Source of the DNA: Martinezella dioscoreae
Lineage (GTDB): Bacteria; Pseudomonadota; Alphaproteobacteria; Rhizobiales; Rhizobiaceae
Direction of reading: 5' to 3'
Assembly: GCF_009176305.1 (NCBI RefSeq)
Contig: NZ_BLAJ01000018.1
Location: 1 to 64,000 of the forward strand
Length of the DNA stretch: 64,000 nucleotides
Shown here: positions 54,867-64,000 of the stretch, one piece after another
Layout: each line of letters starts with the position of its first letter
Position numbering within the stretch: the first letter of the stretch is position 1
Translations under genes and position numbers: made by a program
Notes under the pieces: model-generated
The model's input: only the letters and a program-made list of their open reading frames with translations
What the model was told of the DNA's origin: nothing
The model's database searches: none

Positions 54867-55829
54867 CTGAATTCGTCTCAATCGCAGGAGGCTGCGGCAA
54901 ATCGCGCGTTGCTGCACACGGTCGCCAAACTGCACTACCAATCCGATATGGCGCAGGTGGATATTGCCAGGAAGCTTGGTCTGTCGACGGCGACGGTTTC
55001 GCGGTTGCTGCAGCGAGCCCGGGCAGTCGGGATCGTCCGGATCGAAGTGATCGATCTCTCACCTGCTGAAGACCTGAGTGCTGCACTGATCGACAGCCTG
55101 AAGCTGCACACCGCTGCCGTAATCGATACGCCGTCATCAAACGTGCTAAGCGCGCTTGCCGCGCCTGTCGGCTCGCTCCTGCAGCAAGCGGGCCTGCGTT
55201 CAGGTTCGACGCTCGGCATCGGCTGGGGGCGGGCGGTGCGCGAGGTGACATTGGCTGGCCTGCCGCAATTGCCTGGCATCCTCACGGTTGCGCTGAACGG
55301 CGGCATGCAGCACGCAGCGCCTCACTTCCAGATCAACGAATTCGTGCGCCAGGCGGCGGTCCAGATGGGTGGCGTGCCGCATTTTCTGCATGCGCCCTAT
55401 ATCTCTTCGACAGAACTCCGGGACGCGTTTCTCGGAGATCCTACAGTCCAGCAGGTGACGTCTCTCTGGGACAGGCTGGACGCGGCAATCGTCGGCGTCG
55501 GGCTGACACATGCGGCCAACCCCTCGGAAACAGCGTTGCCGGGCGAAAAGGCGCTGAGCCATGCAGCCGGCGATGTGCTGCGCCACTACGTCACCGAGGA
55601 GGGCGAGATCCTGCACTGGGATGGAGAGGAGGGCATGATTGCAGCCTCTCCCGCACAATTGCGGAAGGTGCCGCTCTGCATCGCCGTTGCTGCTACTCCC
55701 GGCAAAGCTAGCGGCATTATCGGCGCGGCACGATCGGGAATGATCAATGCTTTGGTCACCGATGCCAATACCGCACAGGCTATCCTCGATCGTCTGTCGT
55801 CCAACCCAAAAGTCGAGGATCGATCCTGA
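54867..55829 (+). CDS. SorC/DeoR-type transcriptional regulator
   Basis: This regulator (about 320 residues) has an N-terminal helix-turn-helix (YQSDMAQVDIARKLGLSTATVSRLLQRAR) and a sugar-phosphate-binding domain with GWGRAVREVTLAGLPQ. No ATG precedes the helix-turn-helix; the frame opens after TAA at 54840. I choose CTG at 54867 because AAAGGA lies 8 bases upstream; TTG at 54909 is the alternative but has no near ribosome site. It is divergent from the aldolase operon and probably controls it in response to the phosphorylated substrate. Confidence 0.85.
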   Translation: MNSSQSQEAAANRALLHTVAKLHYQSDMAQVDIARKLGLSTATVSRLLQRARAVGIVRIEVIDLSPAEDLSAALIDSLKLHTAAVIDTPSSNVLSALAAPVGSLLQQAGLRSGSTLGIGWGRAVREVTLAGLPQLPGILTVALNGGMQHAAPHFQINEFVRQAAVQMGGVPHFLHAPYISSTELRDAFLGDPTVQQVTSLWDRLDAAIVGVGLTHAANPSETALPGEKALSHAAGDVLRHYVTEEGEILHWDGEEGMIAASPAQLRKVPLCIAVAATPGKASGIIGAARSGMINALVTDANTAQAILDRLSSNPKVEDRS

Positions 55830-56482
55830 TGCCCTTTGACGACCGCTCCTTCGGCGCCTTCCTGTTCGATATGGATGGAACCGTCCTGAATTCGATAGCG
55901 GTCGCCGAACGGGTCTGGACCTCGTGGGCGGAAAAACGCGGTGTCGATGCCATCGCCTTGCTGGCGACCATTCATGGTCGCAAGGCGATCGAGACGATCA
56001 CCCGCCTCGGCCTTTCGGGGATCGATCCCGCCGAAGAGGTCAGGATACTCACACAGGCCGAAATCGATGATGTTGCCGGCGTCGAACCGATCACGGGCGC
56101 TATCGGCTTTCTGAAAAGCCTGCCGTTGGATCGCTGGGCGATCGTCACCTCCGCTCCCCGTGAACTCGCCAAGGTCCGCATTGCGGCAGCCGGTATTCCC
56201 TGGCCGGAGATTCTGATCGCCGGCGAGGATGTGCAGCATGGCAAGCCGGCGCCGGATTGCTTCATGTTAGCTGCAAGGATGTTGGCACAACCTATTGAAG
56301 AATGTCTTATTTTTGAGGATACACCAGCGGCGGCGGAGGCCTCAGGTGCTTCCGTGCTTGTGATCAGCGCGACCCATCGGACGCCGTTATTCACACGGCA
56401 TCCGACTATTGAAGACTATGATTGCGTGAGTGCGGGCATCGATGCAAATGGTAATCTGCGTCTCTCTGCCAGACCTGATTGA
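55829..56482 (+). CDS. HAD-family sugar-phosphatase
   Basis: This 217-residue protein has the HAD catalytic motif FDMDGTVLNS, motif II VTSAPRE, and motif III-IV GKPAPDCF and FEDTPAAAEA. It overlaps the regulator's last base (TGATG), so the two are coupled. GPP-type sugar or polyol phosphatases look like this; it may recycle a dead-end phosphate in the cassette. Substrate unknown. Confidence 0.87.
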   Translation: MPFDDRSFGAFLFDMDGTVLNSIAVAERVWTSWAEKRGVDAIALLATIHGRKAIETITRLGLSGIDPAEEVRILTQAEIDDVAGVEPITGAIGFLKSLPLDRWAIVTSAPRELAKVRIAAAGIPWPEILIAGEDVQHGKPAPDCFMLAARMLAQPIEECLIFEDTPAAAEASGASVLVISATHRTPLFTRHPTIEDYDCVSAGIDANGNLRLSARPD

Positions 56483-56489
56483 CTAGCCC

Positions 56490-56723
56490 TCACCGAAACG
56501 GATCGTAGCCCGGCTTTTTATAGATCGTGTCTGACTTGCCCTGGATATCGGGGACATAGACCTTCCCAGTCCAATCGGACATCGCGACATCCTCGATCGC
56601 GACCGATACCGAACTCTCATCAACGCCGAGTGTTTCGATGACCGCCTTGGTCAGATTTTCAGCCACGGCATGTTTCATTGCTTCGGTTCTTCCTGCTGCC
56701 ATTTTCAAAATTATGTGGGGCAT
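56490..56723 (-). CDS. 4-oxalocrotonate tautomerase family protein
   Basis: This 77-residue protein begins Met-Pro-His-Ile, so the catalytic N-terminal Pro is exposed after Met removal. It has MKHAVAENLTKAVIETLGVDESSVSVAIEDV, typical of tautomerases. An AGGA site precedes the ATG at 56723; the frame extends upstream without support. It tautomerises a keto-enol compound; converges on the HAD phosphatase gene. Confidence 0.85.
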   Translation of the reverse strand: MPHIILKMAAGRTEAMKHAVAENLTKAVIETLGVDESSVSVAIEDVAMSDWTGKVYVPDIQGKSDTIYKKPGYDPFR

Positions 56724-57183
56724 CGGGTCATTCCTGTGCTCGTCGGAGATTGTCAGGCCGGTAAAAGTCTCTGTCGGGGCTTTGCCACCGTGCGGCGGCC
56801 CGCCGGACCAAGCTCCAAGCTCTTTGCTTATTCGCACAGGAAAAGCACTGCGAGGATGAAGCTTGCTGCGGAAGGGTGCGTTCCATGGCTATCCTTCATT
56901 TGGTCTGGCGTTGCCTGCGGACGTTGCTCATGGGGCTTTCGGCTCCGGCCCGACGTCTTTGCGGAGCAAGGCAGATATCCACATCGGATCTCATAGCGAT
57001 ACGAACGAATTACCGCCGCTGCTAAGTCCTAGGGAACTGCAGAAAGAATGTAGGACGATCCGGATGCCGGATTAGCACCTGAATGCTGCAAACACTTATG
57101 GCATCTGCTCATGAATGCACTGCTGCAGCCTGCCGATGATACCGGCAGGCTGTCGCGTGAGGCCAACGTATCTTGATAGCCTG
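56724..57183. other. Non-coding region
   Basis: No convincing gene is seen in these 460 bases. The region should hold the promoter of the tautomerase gene and ends in the hairpin at 57126-57152 that follows the ferredoxin reductase gene. Confidence 0.4.
57126..57152 (-). terminator. Hairpin after ferredoxin reductase gene
   Basis: CAGCCTGCCG and CGGCAGGCTG form a perfect 10-bp stem 32 bases past the stop at 57184. No T-run follows; it could terminate transcription weakly or protect the mRNA end. Confidence 0.45.
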
Positions 57184-58425
57184 TCAGGCCGCTCGAGGCA
57201 GCATGGATTTCAGGTTCGCGTTGCCAGCCAGCGCTTCGGCCGATGGCGTGACGCGCCCGGCAATCAGCATCTCGCTGAGTTTGATATCCTTGGCGACCTT
57301 GTTGCCGGGGCCGACGCCGCTTGCGGCGACCAGTCGCTGCTGGTCGTCGAGATGAAACAGGATGAAGGCACCGTCCCCGAGGTCTCTGCGAACGACCGTG
57401 CGACCCTCATCGACGAGTCCGGCGATCTGCAGCGTATGATCGAACTGGTCGGACCAGAAATAGGGAACGGCCTGATAATTGCGCGCCGCGCCCATCAAAT
57501 TTGCGGCCGCGAGAATGCCCTGATCCTGCGCGTTGCGCCATGCTTCGAGACGCAGACGGCGACCGTCATAAAGGAGATGCGGAAACGAGCAGCAGTCTCC
57601 GGCGGCATAAATATCGCGCTCCGATGTTTCCAGGCGCTCATTGACCGCAATGCCGTTGTCGATTGCGATACCGGCGCGTGCAGCAAGCTCGGTGCGCGGC
57701 AGCGCGCCGATCCCGACGACGAGCACATCGGCCGAAATCGCATGGCCATCGGAAAGAGAAATATCGACACGCTGCTCATCCGCTTCGAGCCCGAGAACCG
57801 CCACACCGCATTTCACGACGACGCCACTGCCTTGGTGCAGGGCAGTAATCGTTTCGGCGATCGGTTCGGGGACACCGCGCTTGAGGATACGCTCCTGGGA
57901 CTCGATGACCGTAACCCTCGCTCCGCGGCCGCGTGCCGAAGCGGCGACCTCCAGGCCGATGAAACCGCCCCCAAGCACTGCCACATGCATATCGGCTCGG
58001 ACGAAGGAACGGAGTGCAAGCGCATCATCGATCGTCCGCAGATAGACTATGCGGCTGCTGACGGGCGCGTTCGGCAATCGCCTTGGTGCCGCGCCGGTCG
58101 CCAGTAGCAGTTTGTCATAGGGCAGCGCCCGGCCATCGGAGAGGAACAATTGCTTTCCGGACGTGTCGATGGCATCGGCCGAGGTGCTGCCGATATGACG
58201 GATTGCCTGCTCCGCCAGCACGAGATCATTGAGAACGGTTGGCATCCGAGGCTCCATCTCGCCAAGCAGAACCTGTTTGGAAAGAGGCGGCCGCTCGTAA
58301 GGAAGGTGAACCTCATCGCTGATGAGGGTGATCGCCTGCCGGTAACCGCTCTCCCTCAGGCTCAAAGCAGCACGCGCGCCGCATTCACCGGCGCCAACGA
58401 TGATGATGCCCGCATCGCCGCTCAT
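57184..58425 (-). CDS. FAD ferredoxin reductase
   Basis: This 413-residue flavoprotein has the FAD motif IIIVGAGECGARAA, PYERPPLSK, the NAD motif VAVLGGGFIGLEVAA and YAAGDCCSFPH, as in reductases of ring-hydroxylating and P450 systems. It passes electrons from NADH to the Rieske ferredoxin encoded upstream, with a 4-base overlap. With the di-iron hydroxylase further upstream it makes a three-part oxygenase similar to MocF-MocE-MocD of rhizopine catabolism. Confidence 0.9.
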   Translation of the reverse strand: MSGDAGIIIVGAGECGARAALSLRESGYRQAITLISDEVHLPYERPPLSKQVLLGEMEPRMPTVLNDLVLAEQAIRHIGSTSADAIDTSGKQLFLSDGRALPYDKLLLATGAAPRRLPNAPVSSRIVYLRTIDDALALRSFVRADMHVAVLGGGFIGLEVAASARGRGARVTVIESQERILKRGVPEPIAETITALHQGSGVVVKCGVAVLGLEADEQRVDISLSDGHAISADVLVVGIGALPRTELAARAGIAIDNGIAVNERLETSERDIYAAGDCCSFPHLLYDGRRLRLEAWRNAQDQGILAAANLMGAARNYQAVPYFWSDQFDHTLQIAGLVDEGRTVVRRDLGDGAFILFHLDDQQRLVAASGVGPGNKVAKDIKLSEMLIAGRVTPSAEALAGNANLKSMLPRAA

Positions 58426-58739
58426 GCGCCGATTCCGATCAGGATGCGATCGCCTTCCACTTTGACCGGATAGGTTTTCAGATTGATGCAGACCGGAGCG
58501 CCTCGCGCTTCGCCCGTCTTATAGCTGAAGCGGCCATTGTGCTTCGGACACTCGATGGTGTCATCCATGACGAGCCCATCGGCCAAATGGATTTTCTCAT
58601 GAGTGCAAAGCCCATCCGTAGCGAAATATTCGTTATCGGGACTACGATAGATCGCAAAGGTTCGCCCGGCGTGATCGAAGCGGACAACATCCTCCTGATC
58701 GATTTCATCGGCAGCGCAGGCATCAACCCAGTTCATCAT
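58422..58739 (-). CDS. Rieske [2Fe-2S] ferredoxin
   Basis: A 105-residue Rieske protein with ligands CTHEKIH and CPKHNGRF (Cys-x-His and Cys-x2-His). The start at 58739 (two Met codons in a row) has GAGGAGGAAGAA upstream; the frame reaches 58856 without a ribosome site. It shuttles electrons between the reductase and an oxygenase. MocE-like in size and setting. Confidence 0.9.
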   Translation of the reverse strand: MMNWVDACAADEIDQEDVVRFDHAGRTFAIYRSPDNEYFATDGLCTHEKIHLADGLVMDDTIECPKHNGRFSYKTGEARGAPVCINLKTYPVKVEGDRILIGIGA

Positions 58740-58918
58740 TTCTTCCTCCTCATTGCAGTCACCGTAAGGCGCGAAACGCATCATCCAATCTTGGGAGCAG
58801 GTCGACGTTGCGCTTTGATCGCGCATCGCTTTTTCCTCCCGGCTGGTTCCAAGCATGCGTGAAATGACCCTTCACGTTCCATGCCGATTATGATCATTTT
58901 TCATCAGGGAGGAGCGGC

Positions 58919-59633
58919 ATGAAGAAAGCACGTCTCGTGGACATCGCCGCTGCCGCTGGTGTCGGCCTTCCGACCGTGGAGCGCGTTCTCAACGAACGCG
59001 GCAGCGTCAGGCCGCAAACGGCGGAGAAGGTGGTGCTGGCCGCAAAGCGCTTAGGCTACAAAAGGATCATCCCAAGTCTTTATCGCGGCACGATCCGCAT
59101 CGAAGTCATCCTAGTCAGGCCGGAGTCGCCGTTTTTTCAGCCGGCTCAACCATGCCTTCGAGCGAATCGCCGCCTTGCTGGACAGCTCGATCACCGTCCA
59201 CCGGACCTTTGTCGAAGAGAGCGAGCCGGAGAAGTTCGCTGCGCATGTGGCCGATAGCAGCATTCGCCGGCATGGCCTGATCGTTGCCGTGGAAGTGATG
59301 ACGCAGGCGCTGCGTCGCTGTTCGGATATTATCGGTATCTACAATGCCGGCGGTGCCAATCTTGGGGTCGGCTCGGTGCTTCAGCGCTTTCAGGAACGAC
59401 AGGGAAGGGATTGCGTCTGGATAGGGCACGAACTCAACGACGAAACGCGCCGCTTCATCGCCTCGGGGCTGATGACGCTCGTTCTCGATCAGGCACCCGA
59501 AACCCAGGCGAGGCGCGCACTGGATACGATATTATCGCGTATGGGGATTATTGATGTGCCAGTCAGCCAAGAGCCGGTTCCGTTCCTGACCTATACGACG
59601 GAGAATGTTGGCCCGGCATCCAGTCACCACTAA
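58919..59633 (+). pseudogene. Broken LacI-family regulator
   Basis: The first 70 residues form an intact LacI helix-turn-helix (ARLVDIAAAAGVGLPTVERVLNERGS) with a GGGAGGAG site. At a six-T run (59132-59137) the frame is lost; reading one T fewer restores the domain. Later sequence (GIYNAGGANLGVGSVLQRF, VWIGHELNDETRRFIASGLM) is the C-terminal ligand domain, but roughly 100 residues of its middle are missing around IRRHGLIVAVEVMTQ. The gene is therefore doubly damaged and unlikely to make a working repressor. Confidence 0.8.
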
Positions 59634-59641
59634 GTGACAAG

Positions 59642-59677
59642 GCCGGAGCCTGCGGAAGGAGGACCGCAGGCTCCGGC
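59642..59677 (+). terminator. Strong hairpin after regulator remnant
   Basis: A perfect 14-bp stem (GCCGGAGCCTGCGG and complement) with an 8-base loop lies just after the stop of the regulator remnant. It is followed by ATTTCCC, so a short U-run only. It fits a terminator for that gene. Confidence 0.6.
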
Positions 59678-59814
59678 ATTTCCCGCCATCAACGGCCGAT
59701 TGAACCGGTGGCGGGGGGAGAGCTCAATACGCGCATATGGAGCACATAGCGCCTTTGGCAAGTTCTTGAGATCATTGTCCTGGCTGGAAGAACCCAGCCA
59801 GGCTCGGCTCTTTG

Positions 59815-60849
59815 CTAGCTTGGCGTGCCGGAGCGGCGGGCCTGCTTTTCTGCGTATTTCTTGGCGCGCTCCATGAAGCGCTTATTCATGCGGTCCTCGG
59901 CCTCTTTCGAGCCGTCGTGAAAGGTGCCGAACCACTGGTCGAGCGGGATAACGCCATCGGCATAATTGCACTCGAAGAATTTATGATGGAGATAGTGGTC
60001 GTAGGCATGGGTATCGATCCCGGCTTCCTCGCCGATCACGATCTTGTCGAAACCGGCATGGCCTGGCGCCGGTGCGAGAGCGGCATGTGTCAGATGGAAC
60101 AAAGCATGGACCGGGTTGGACGGTACGATCCAATGGATGAGGACACCCGAAAAATACAGCAGATGTTCGACCGGATGCATGGCGAGGCCGGACCAGGGAC
60201 CGGGATTGACGTTGTTATGATGCAGCTTGTGAACCGTATGATAGAGCGGCGGCCAGTGGATCAGGCGGTGCACCAGATAGAAATGCAGATCGCGAAACGC
60301 CGGGATCAGCAGCATGATGATGGCGCAATAGATCGGGTGTTCGGCGAAGTCGACATAGGGAATGAGCCCGTTCGCAAAGGCCCATAGCGTCAGCACTTCG
60401 AAGGCCGTCCAGAGGGGTACGGCGCTCGCAAAGGTCCAGATCACATTGTCGATGGTCTGATTGCTGAAGAGGAAGGCGGAATTATCCTTCGATGGCCACT
60501 TGCTATTGTATTTGAAGCTCGTGCCCTGCTTCTTCTGCATGTAGAGGCGCAGGTGAAAGGCGCCAAAGAACAGGAAGACTAGCGCGGCGTTGCGCAGGAG
60601 AAGAAAGGCGACCCAGCCTGGCGCCAGCGTCTTCATCGTTTCCATGGAGGGTGTCGCATAAAGCCATAGCAGTGTCGCGACGACGGCATAGACGACGTTC
60701 CAGGGCATCAGATAGCCGGGATACCCGAAGAACCATTTCAGGAAGGCGATCGGTTTGGCCGGCCAAATGAAGACGGGCGGATATTGCAGAAGCTTGTTGG
60801 GTTTCCAGTCGCCGCGTTTGTCGCGGGTGCCGTAGAGCGTGTCGTCCAT
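59815..60849 (-). CDS. Fatty acid hydroxylase/sterol desaturase-like di-iron oxygenase
   Basis: This 344-residue membrane protein has about six hydrophobic stretches and the di-iron His boxes: HFYLVH (189-194), HTVHKLHH (204-211), HPVEH (225-229) and HAYDHYLHH (281-289). Enzymes of this superfamily insert oxygen into C-H bonds. With the Rieske ferredoxin and reductase it should form one oxygenase system, equivalent in parts to MocD. GGGAGG precedes the ATG. Substrate unknown; O-demethylation is inferred from the class III dehydrogenase nearby. Confidence 0.85.
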   Translation of the reverse strand: MDDTLYGTRDKRGDWKPNKLLQYPPVFIWPAKPIAFLKWFFGYPGYLMPWNVVYAVVATLLWLYATPSMETMKTLAPGWVAFLLLRNAALVFLFFGAFHLRLYMQKKQGTSFKYNSKWPSKDNSAFLFSNQTIDNVIWTFASAVPLWTAFEVLTLWAFANGLIPYVDFAEHPIYCAIIMLLIPAFRDLHFYLVHRLIHWPPLYHTVHKLHHNNVNPGPWSGLAMHPVEHLLYFSGVLIHWIVPSNPVHALFHLTHAALAPAPGHAGFDKIVIGEEAGIDTHAYDHYLHHKFFECNYADGVIPLDQWFGTFHDGSKEAEDRMNKRFMERAKKYAEKQARRSGTPS

Positions 60850-61226
60850 AATGTGCCTCCCGGTGGATGAACTATGCGGTCAGTGTCAGGGACCTCGGCG
60901 CGAAACGACAGCATTGATTTGATGAAATTTGCTCACGGCGACGGGAACTCTGCTGAGCCGCAATCGGGGGAGGAGAAGGTGGCTATTACCTTCTTCCAGG
61001 CGCCGCACAGAAACACCTGCCCACATGACTATTTGGAAAGAGTTACGGGTGGACCCGGTTGGCGCATTCAGAGCATCTTGATGAAAACCCCTCACGCGAC
61101 CAGCGCTCGACGAGCGAATACATCCGCTTTGCAATGAAACGCGCCGATGATCAAAAGCCATCATCGCGCCGGCTGGCGGAGATCTCGGATTCATGATCTG
61201 AGCAGCGCACTGGTAGGGGAGAAACC
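60850..61226. other. Divergent promoter region
   Basis: No gene is seen. The region separates the hydroxylase gene (minus) from the isomerase-like gene (plus) and should carry both promoters. Confidence 0.4.
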
Positions 61227-62060
61227 ATGCAGAACTTGCTCATATTCCAGTCACTCTGGTCCATGGAGCGACGCAGCGCGCGATATCCGGAGCTTTCTCT
61301 GGAAGAAAACATCGAAAAGATCGCGTCTGCGGGCTTTGATGGGATCAGTACCCATTGGTACGACCGCAAGGTCGTTTCTCGCGTCGCGGGCTTGCTCAAA
61401 CAACATCGGCTGCAGGCGGAGGGCCAATGTTTCCCCAAGACTGTCGACGATCTAAAGCCGGTGCTGGAGATCGCGGCCGAATACAACGTTCATCACATCT
61501 GTCTGCAGCCGGACGTGCGCCTGCGACGGCTTGAGGATTGCGTTCCGTTGCTGGAAGGCTGGCAACGTCTGGCGGAAGAGGCCGGTATCGATGTTTGGAT
61601 TGAGACGCATCGCGACCGCATGACGACGGATCTCTTTTTCACGCTCGACCTGCTCGATCGCCTGCCGGACCTGCGGCTGCTCGGCGATATCTCCCATTTC
61701 CTTGTCGGGCGGGAGTTCGCCTGGCCGGTATCCGACGAAAATCATGCCCTTATTCATCGGATATTGGACAGTTCCTGGGCCTTCCATGGCCGCGTTGCCT
61801 CCCGCGAACAGGTTCAGATCGAAATTTCCTTCCCGCATCACAGACCCTGGGTCGATCTTTTCCTCGGCTGGTGGGAGTATGGCTTCAAAAGCTGGCGGAA
61901 GCGCGCCGACAAAGACGCCACACTTGCCTTCACCTGCGAACTCGGGCCGAAGCCCTATGCCATCACCGGAAAGGACGGTGAAGACACCACCGACCGCTGG
62001 GAAGAATCTCTGCTTATGAAGCAGGAAATACGTGATTTGTGGGCAAGAATCATCGGCTAA
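61227..62060 (+). CDS. Sugar phosphate isomerase/epimerase family protein
   Basis: This 277-residue TIM-barrel protein has xylose-isomerase-like features: SLEENIEKIASAGFDGIS at the start, IWIETHRDRM-type segment (VWIETHRD), LLGDISHFLVG and FTCELGPKPYAI, where Glu, Asp, His and Glu could bind a metal. Related proteins include IolE and MocC. GGGGAG precedes the ATG. It precedes class III dehydrogenase by 50 bases and probably works on the carbon skeleton freed by the oxygenase. Confidence 0.8.
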   Translation: MQNLLIFQSLWSMERRSARYPELSLEENIEKIASAGFDGISTHWYDRKVVSRVAGLLKQHRLQAEGQCFPKTVDDLKPVLEIAAEYNVHHICLQPDVRLRRLEDCVPLLEGWQRLAEEAGIDVWIETHRDRMTTDLFFTLDLLDRLPDLRLLGDISHFLVGREFAWPVSDENHALIHRILDSSWAFHGRVASREQVQIEISFPHHRPWVDLFLGWWEYGFKSWRKRADKDATLAFTCELGPKPYAITGKDGEDTTDRWEESLLMKQEIRDLWARIIG

Positions 62061-62110
62061 TAAGTTAAGAAAAGTATCAGCAATAGACTATTGATTTTGG
62101 AGGATTTTCC

Positions 62111-63238
<1,128 letters not shown>

Positions 63239-63378
63239 CGCTGCAGGCGACCTCGCTGGAAGTTTTTTGGCAGTCCGAACGACGGATAAGCCGATGATCA
63301 CCGTTCAAGAAGGACGCCGACCTCGTGATGGGGTCGGCGGCTTGAACACGAATGGCCTTCAGGCAAAAGGATATGCCC

Positions 63379-63750
63379 ATGACCAGCAAGCTGCTCAGTG
63401 CGACCGCCGCTGCTCTCTTCGCTCTATCTTCCGCAACCGTCGTCTTCGCCCAAACGACCGCACCTGCGACGACCGCAACGCCAGCTCCCGCCACGACCCC
63501 TTCCACATCGGCCACGTCGTCGATCATGCCCTCGAAGGATGAGATCAAGACGGCGCGGCAAGCCTGCCGGCAGGATGCAACGGGGCAGGGCCTCAAGGGC
63601 GACGCGCGCAAGGGCGCAGTCAAAAGCTGCCTGCAGCAGAAGTATCCAGTCCTGGCGAAACGCAAGACCTGTCATGACGAAGGCACCGCCAAAGGTCTGG
63701 AAAGGAAAGCATTGCGCGATTACGTCAAGCAGTGCATCACCGCAAGCTGA
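63379..63750 (+). CDS. PsiF-repeat exported protein
   Basis: This 123-residue protein has a signal peptide (MTSKLLSATAAALFALSSATVVFA), a Thr/Pro/Ala-rich linker, and two PsiF-type repeats, each with ACR...GLKGDARK and KTCHDEGTAKGLERKALRDYVKQC. PsiF of E. coli is induced by phosphate starvation; function unknown. The start at 63379 has AAAGGA seven bases upstream; ATG at 63373 is possible but too close. Confidence 0.82.
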   Translation: MTSKLLSATAAALFALSSATVVFAQTTAPATTATPAPATTPSTSATSSIMPSKDEIKTARQACRQDATGQGLKGDARKGAVKSCLQQKYPVLAKRKTCHDEGTAKGLERKALRDYVKQCITAS

Positions 63751-63786
63751 GCATCGGCCCGCGATCACGGATCCGAACCGGACCCA

Positions 63787-63954
63787 TCACATAACGACAG
63801 TCCGCTCCACGGGGCGGACTACGTGCCTTGCACAATCGCCGTACGTCTTGCGCGGCCCCTTTTCCTCAAGCGCAAGCCTCCTTATCTCCTTGGCAAGGAT
63901 ATAAATTTCAGGGTGCGGCGTGCTTTTCCATCCAGACAGGCTTTCATTCGGCAT
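63787..63954 (-). CDS. Possible 55-residue protein
   Basis: A short frame MPNESLSGWKSTPHPEIYILAKEIRR... with an AGGA site 7 bases before its ATG. It is basic in its C-terminal half, has no membrane segment, and no family is recognised. A frame extension to 63990 reaches nearly the window end. Confidence 0.35.
   Translation of the reverse strand: MPNESLSGWKSTPHPEIYILAKEIRRLALEEKGPRKTYGDCARHVVRPVERTVVM
63799..63820. terminator. Hairpin near window end
   Basis: AGTCCGC and GCGGACT form a 7-bp stem about 50 bases past the PsiF-type gene. No T-run follows on the plus strand. It overlaps the 3' end of the possible small minus-strand gene, so its role is uncertain. Confidence 0.35.
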
Positions 63955-64000
63955 AGTCCTGCCGGCGCAAACGAGAACTGCCGCCGACATAGAGTTCGAT

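Overview
The window looks like chromosome or large-replicon DNA of a fast-growing Rhizobium-type alphaproteobacterium. Reasons visible in the sequence are GC-rich coding DNA, dense ABC-uptake operons each with its own GntR, SorC or LacI regulator, membrane-bound PQQ glucose dehydrogenase, a DUF1127 protein, a DUF992 protein, and an intergenic repeat of the kind scattered through Rhizobium and Agrobacterium genomes (16168-16273). I saw no rRNA, tRNA, CRISPR, prophage or insertion sequence.

Layout. 0.4-7.7 kb, all minus strand: a DUF1127 protein, an AraC regulator with a cysteine-rich N-terminus, a tiny cysteine-rich protein, a Spy/CpxP-like periplasmic protein, and a tripartite efflux system (NodT-type outer-membrane lipoprotein, MacA-like adaptor, MacB-like ABC permease). 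8-15.3 kb: an M24 peptidase facing a CUT1 sugar-type ABC operon that also carries a cystathionine gamma-synthase-like PLP enzyme and a FadR-type GntR regulator. 15.4-16.3 kb: small genes, a minus-strand terminator suggesting a small RNA, and the repeat. 16.3-23.5 kb: a cytosine-deaminase-like amidohydrolase and its GntR regulator, divergent from a polyamine-type ABC operon ending in a hydantoin-racemase-like gene. 23.6-33.1 kb: DUF763 protein, glucose dehydrogenase, two esterase-like hydrolases, an acetyltransferase, small exported proteins and a diguanylate cyclase. 33.2-40 kb: a Csu-type (archaic chaperone-usher, spore coat U) pilus operon and a glycine-rich repeat protein. 40.2-49 kb: peptidase T, DUF992, a class III adenylate cyclase, a nucleoside deoxyribosyltransferase-like gene, an unusual three-gene operon (histidine-ammonia-lyase homologue without the MIO triad, ornithine-cyclodeaminase-like protein, PhnD-like binding protein without signal peptide), and a VapBC-type toxin-antitoxin pair. 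49.2-56.5 kb: a complete sugar or sugar-alcohol cassette (ABC transporter, a ROK kinase fused to a P-loop kinase, a LacD-family aldolase, SorC regulator, HAD phosphatase). 57.2-63.3 kb: a Rieske ferredoxin, ferredoxin reductase and di-iron hydroxylase with a broken LacI regulator, a TIM-barrel isomerase and class III alcohol (formaldehyde-glutathione) dehydrogenase, which together read as an oxidative demethylation pathway similar in parts to rhizopine catabolism (mocDEF).

The most unusual items are the ammonia-lyase homologue lacking Ala-Ser-Gly, the double-kinase fusion, the demethylation-plus-formaldehyde module beside a decayed regulator, and the candidate small RNA near 15.7 kb. Functional assignments rest on motif recognition by eye; no database search was possible.
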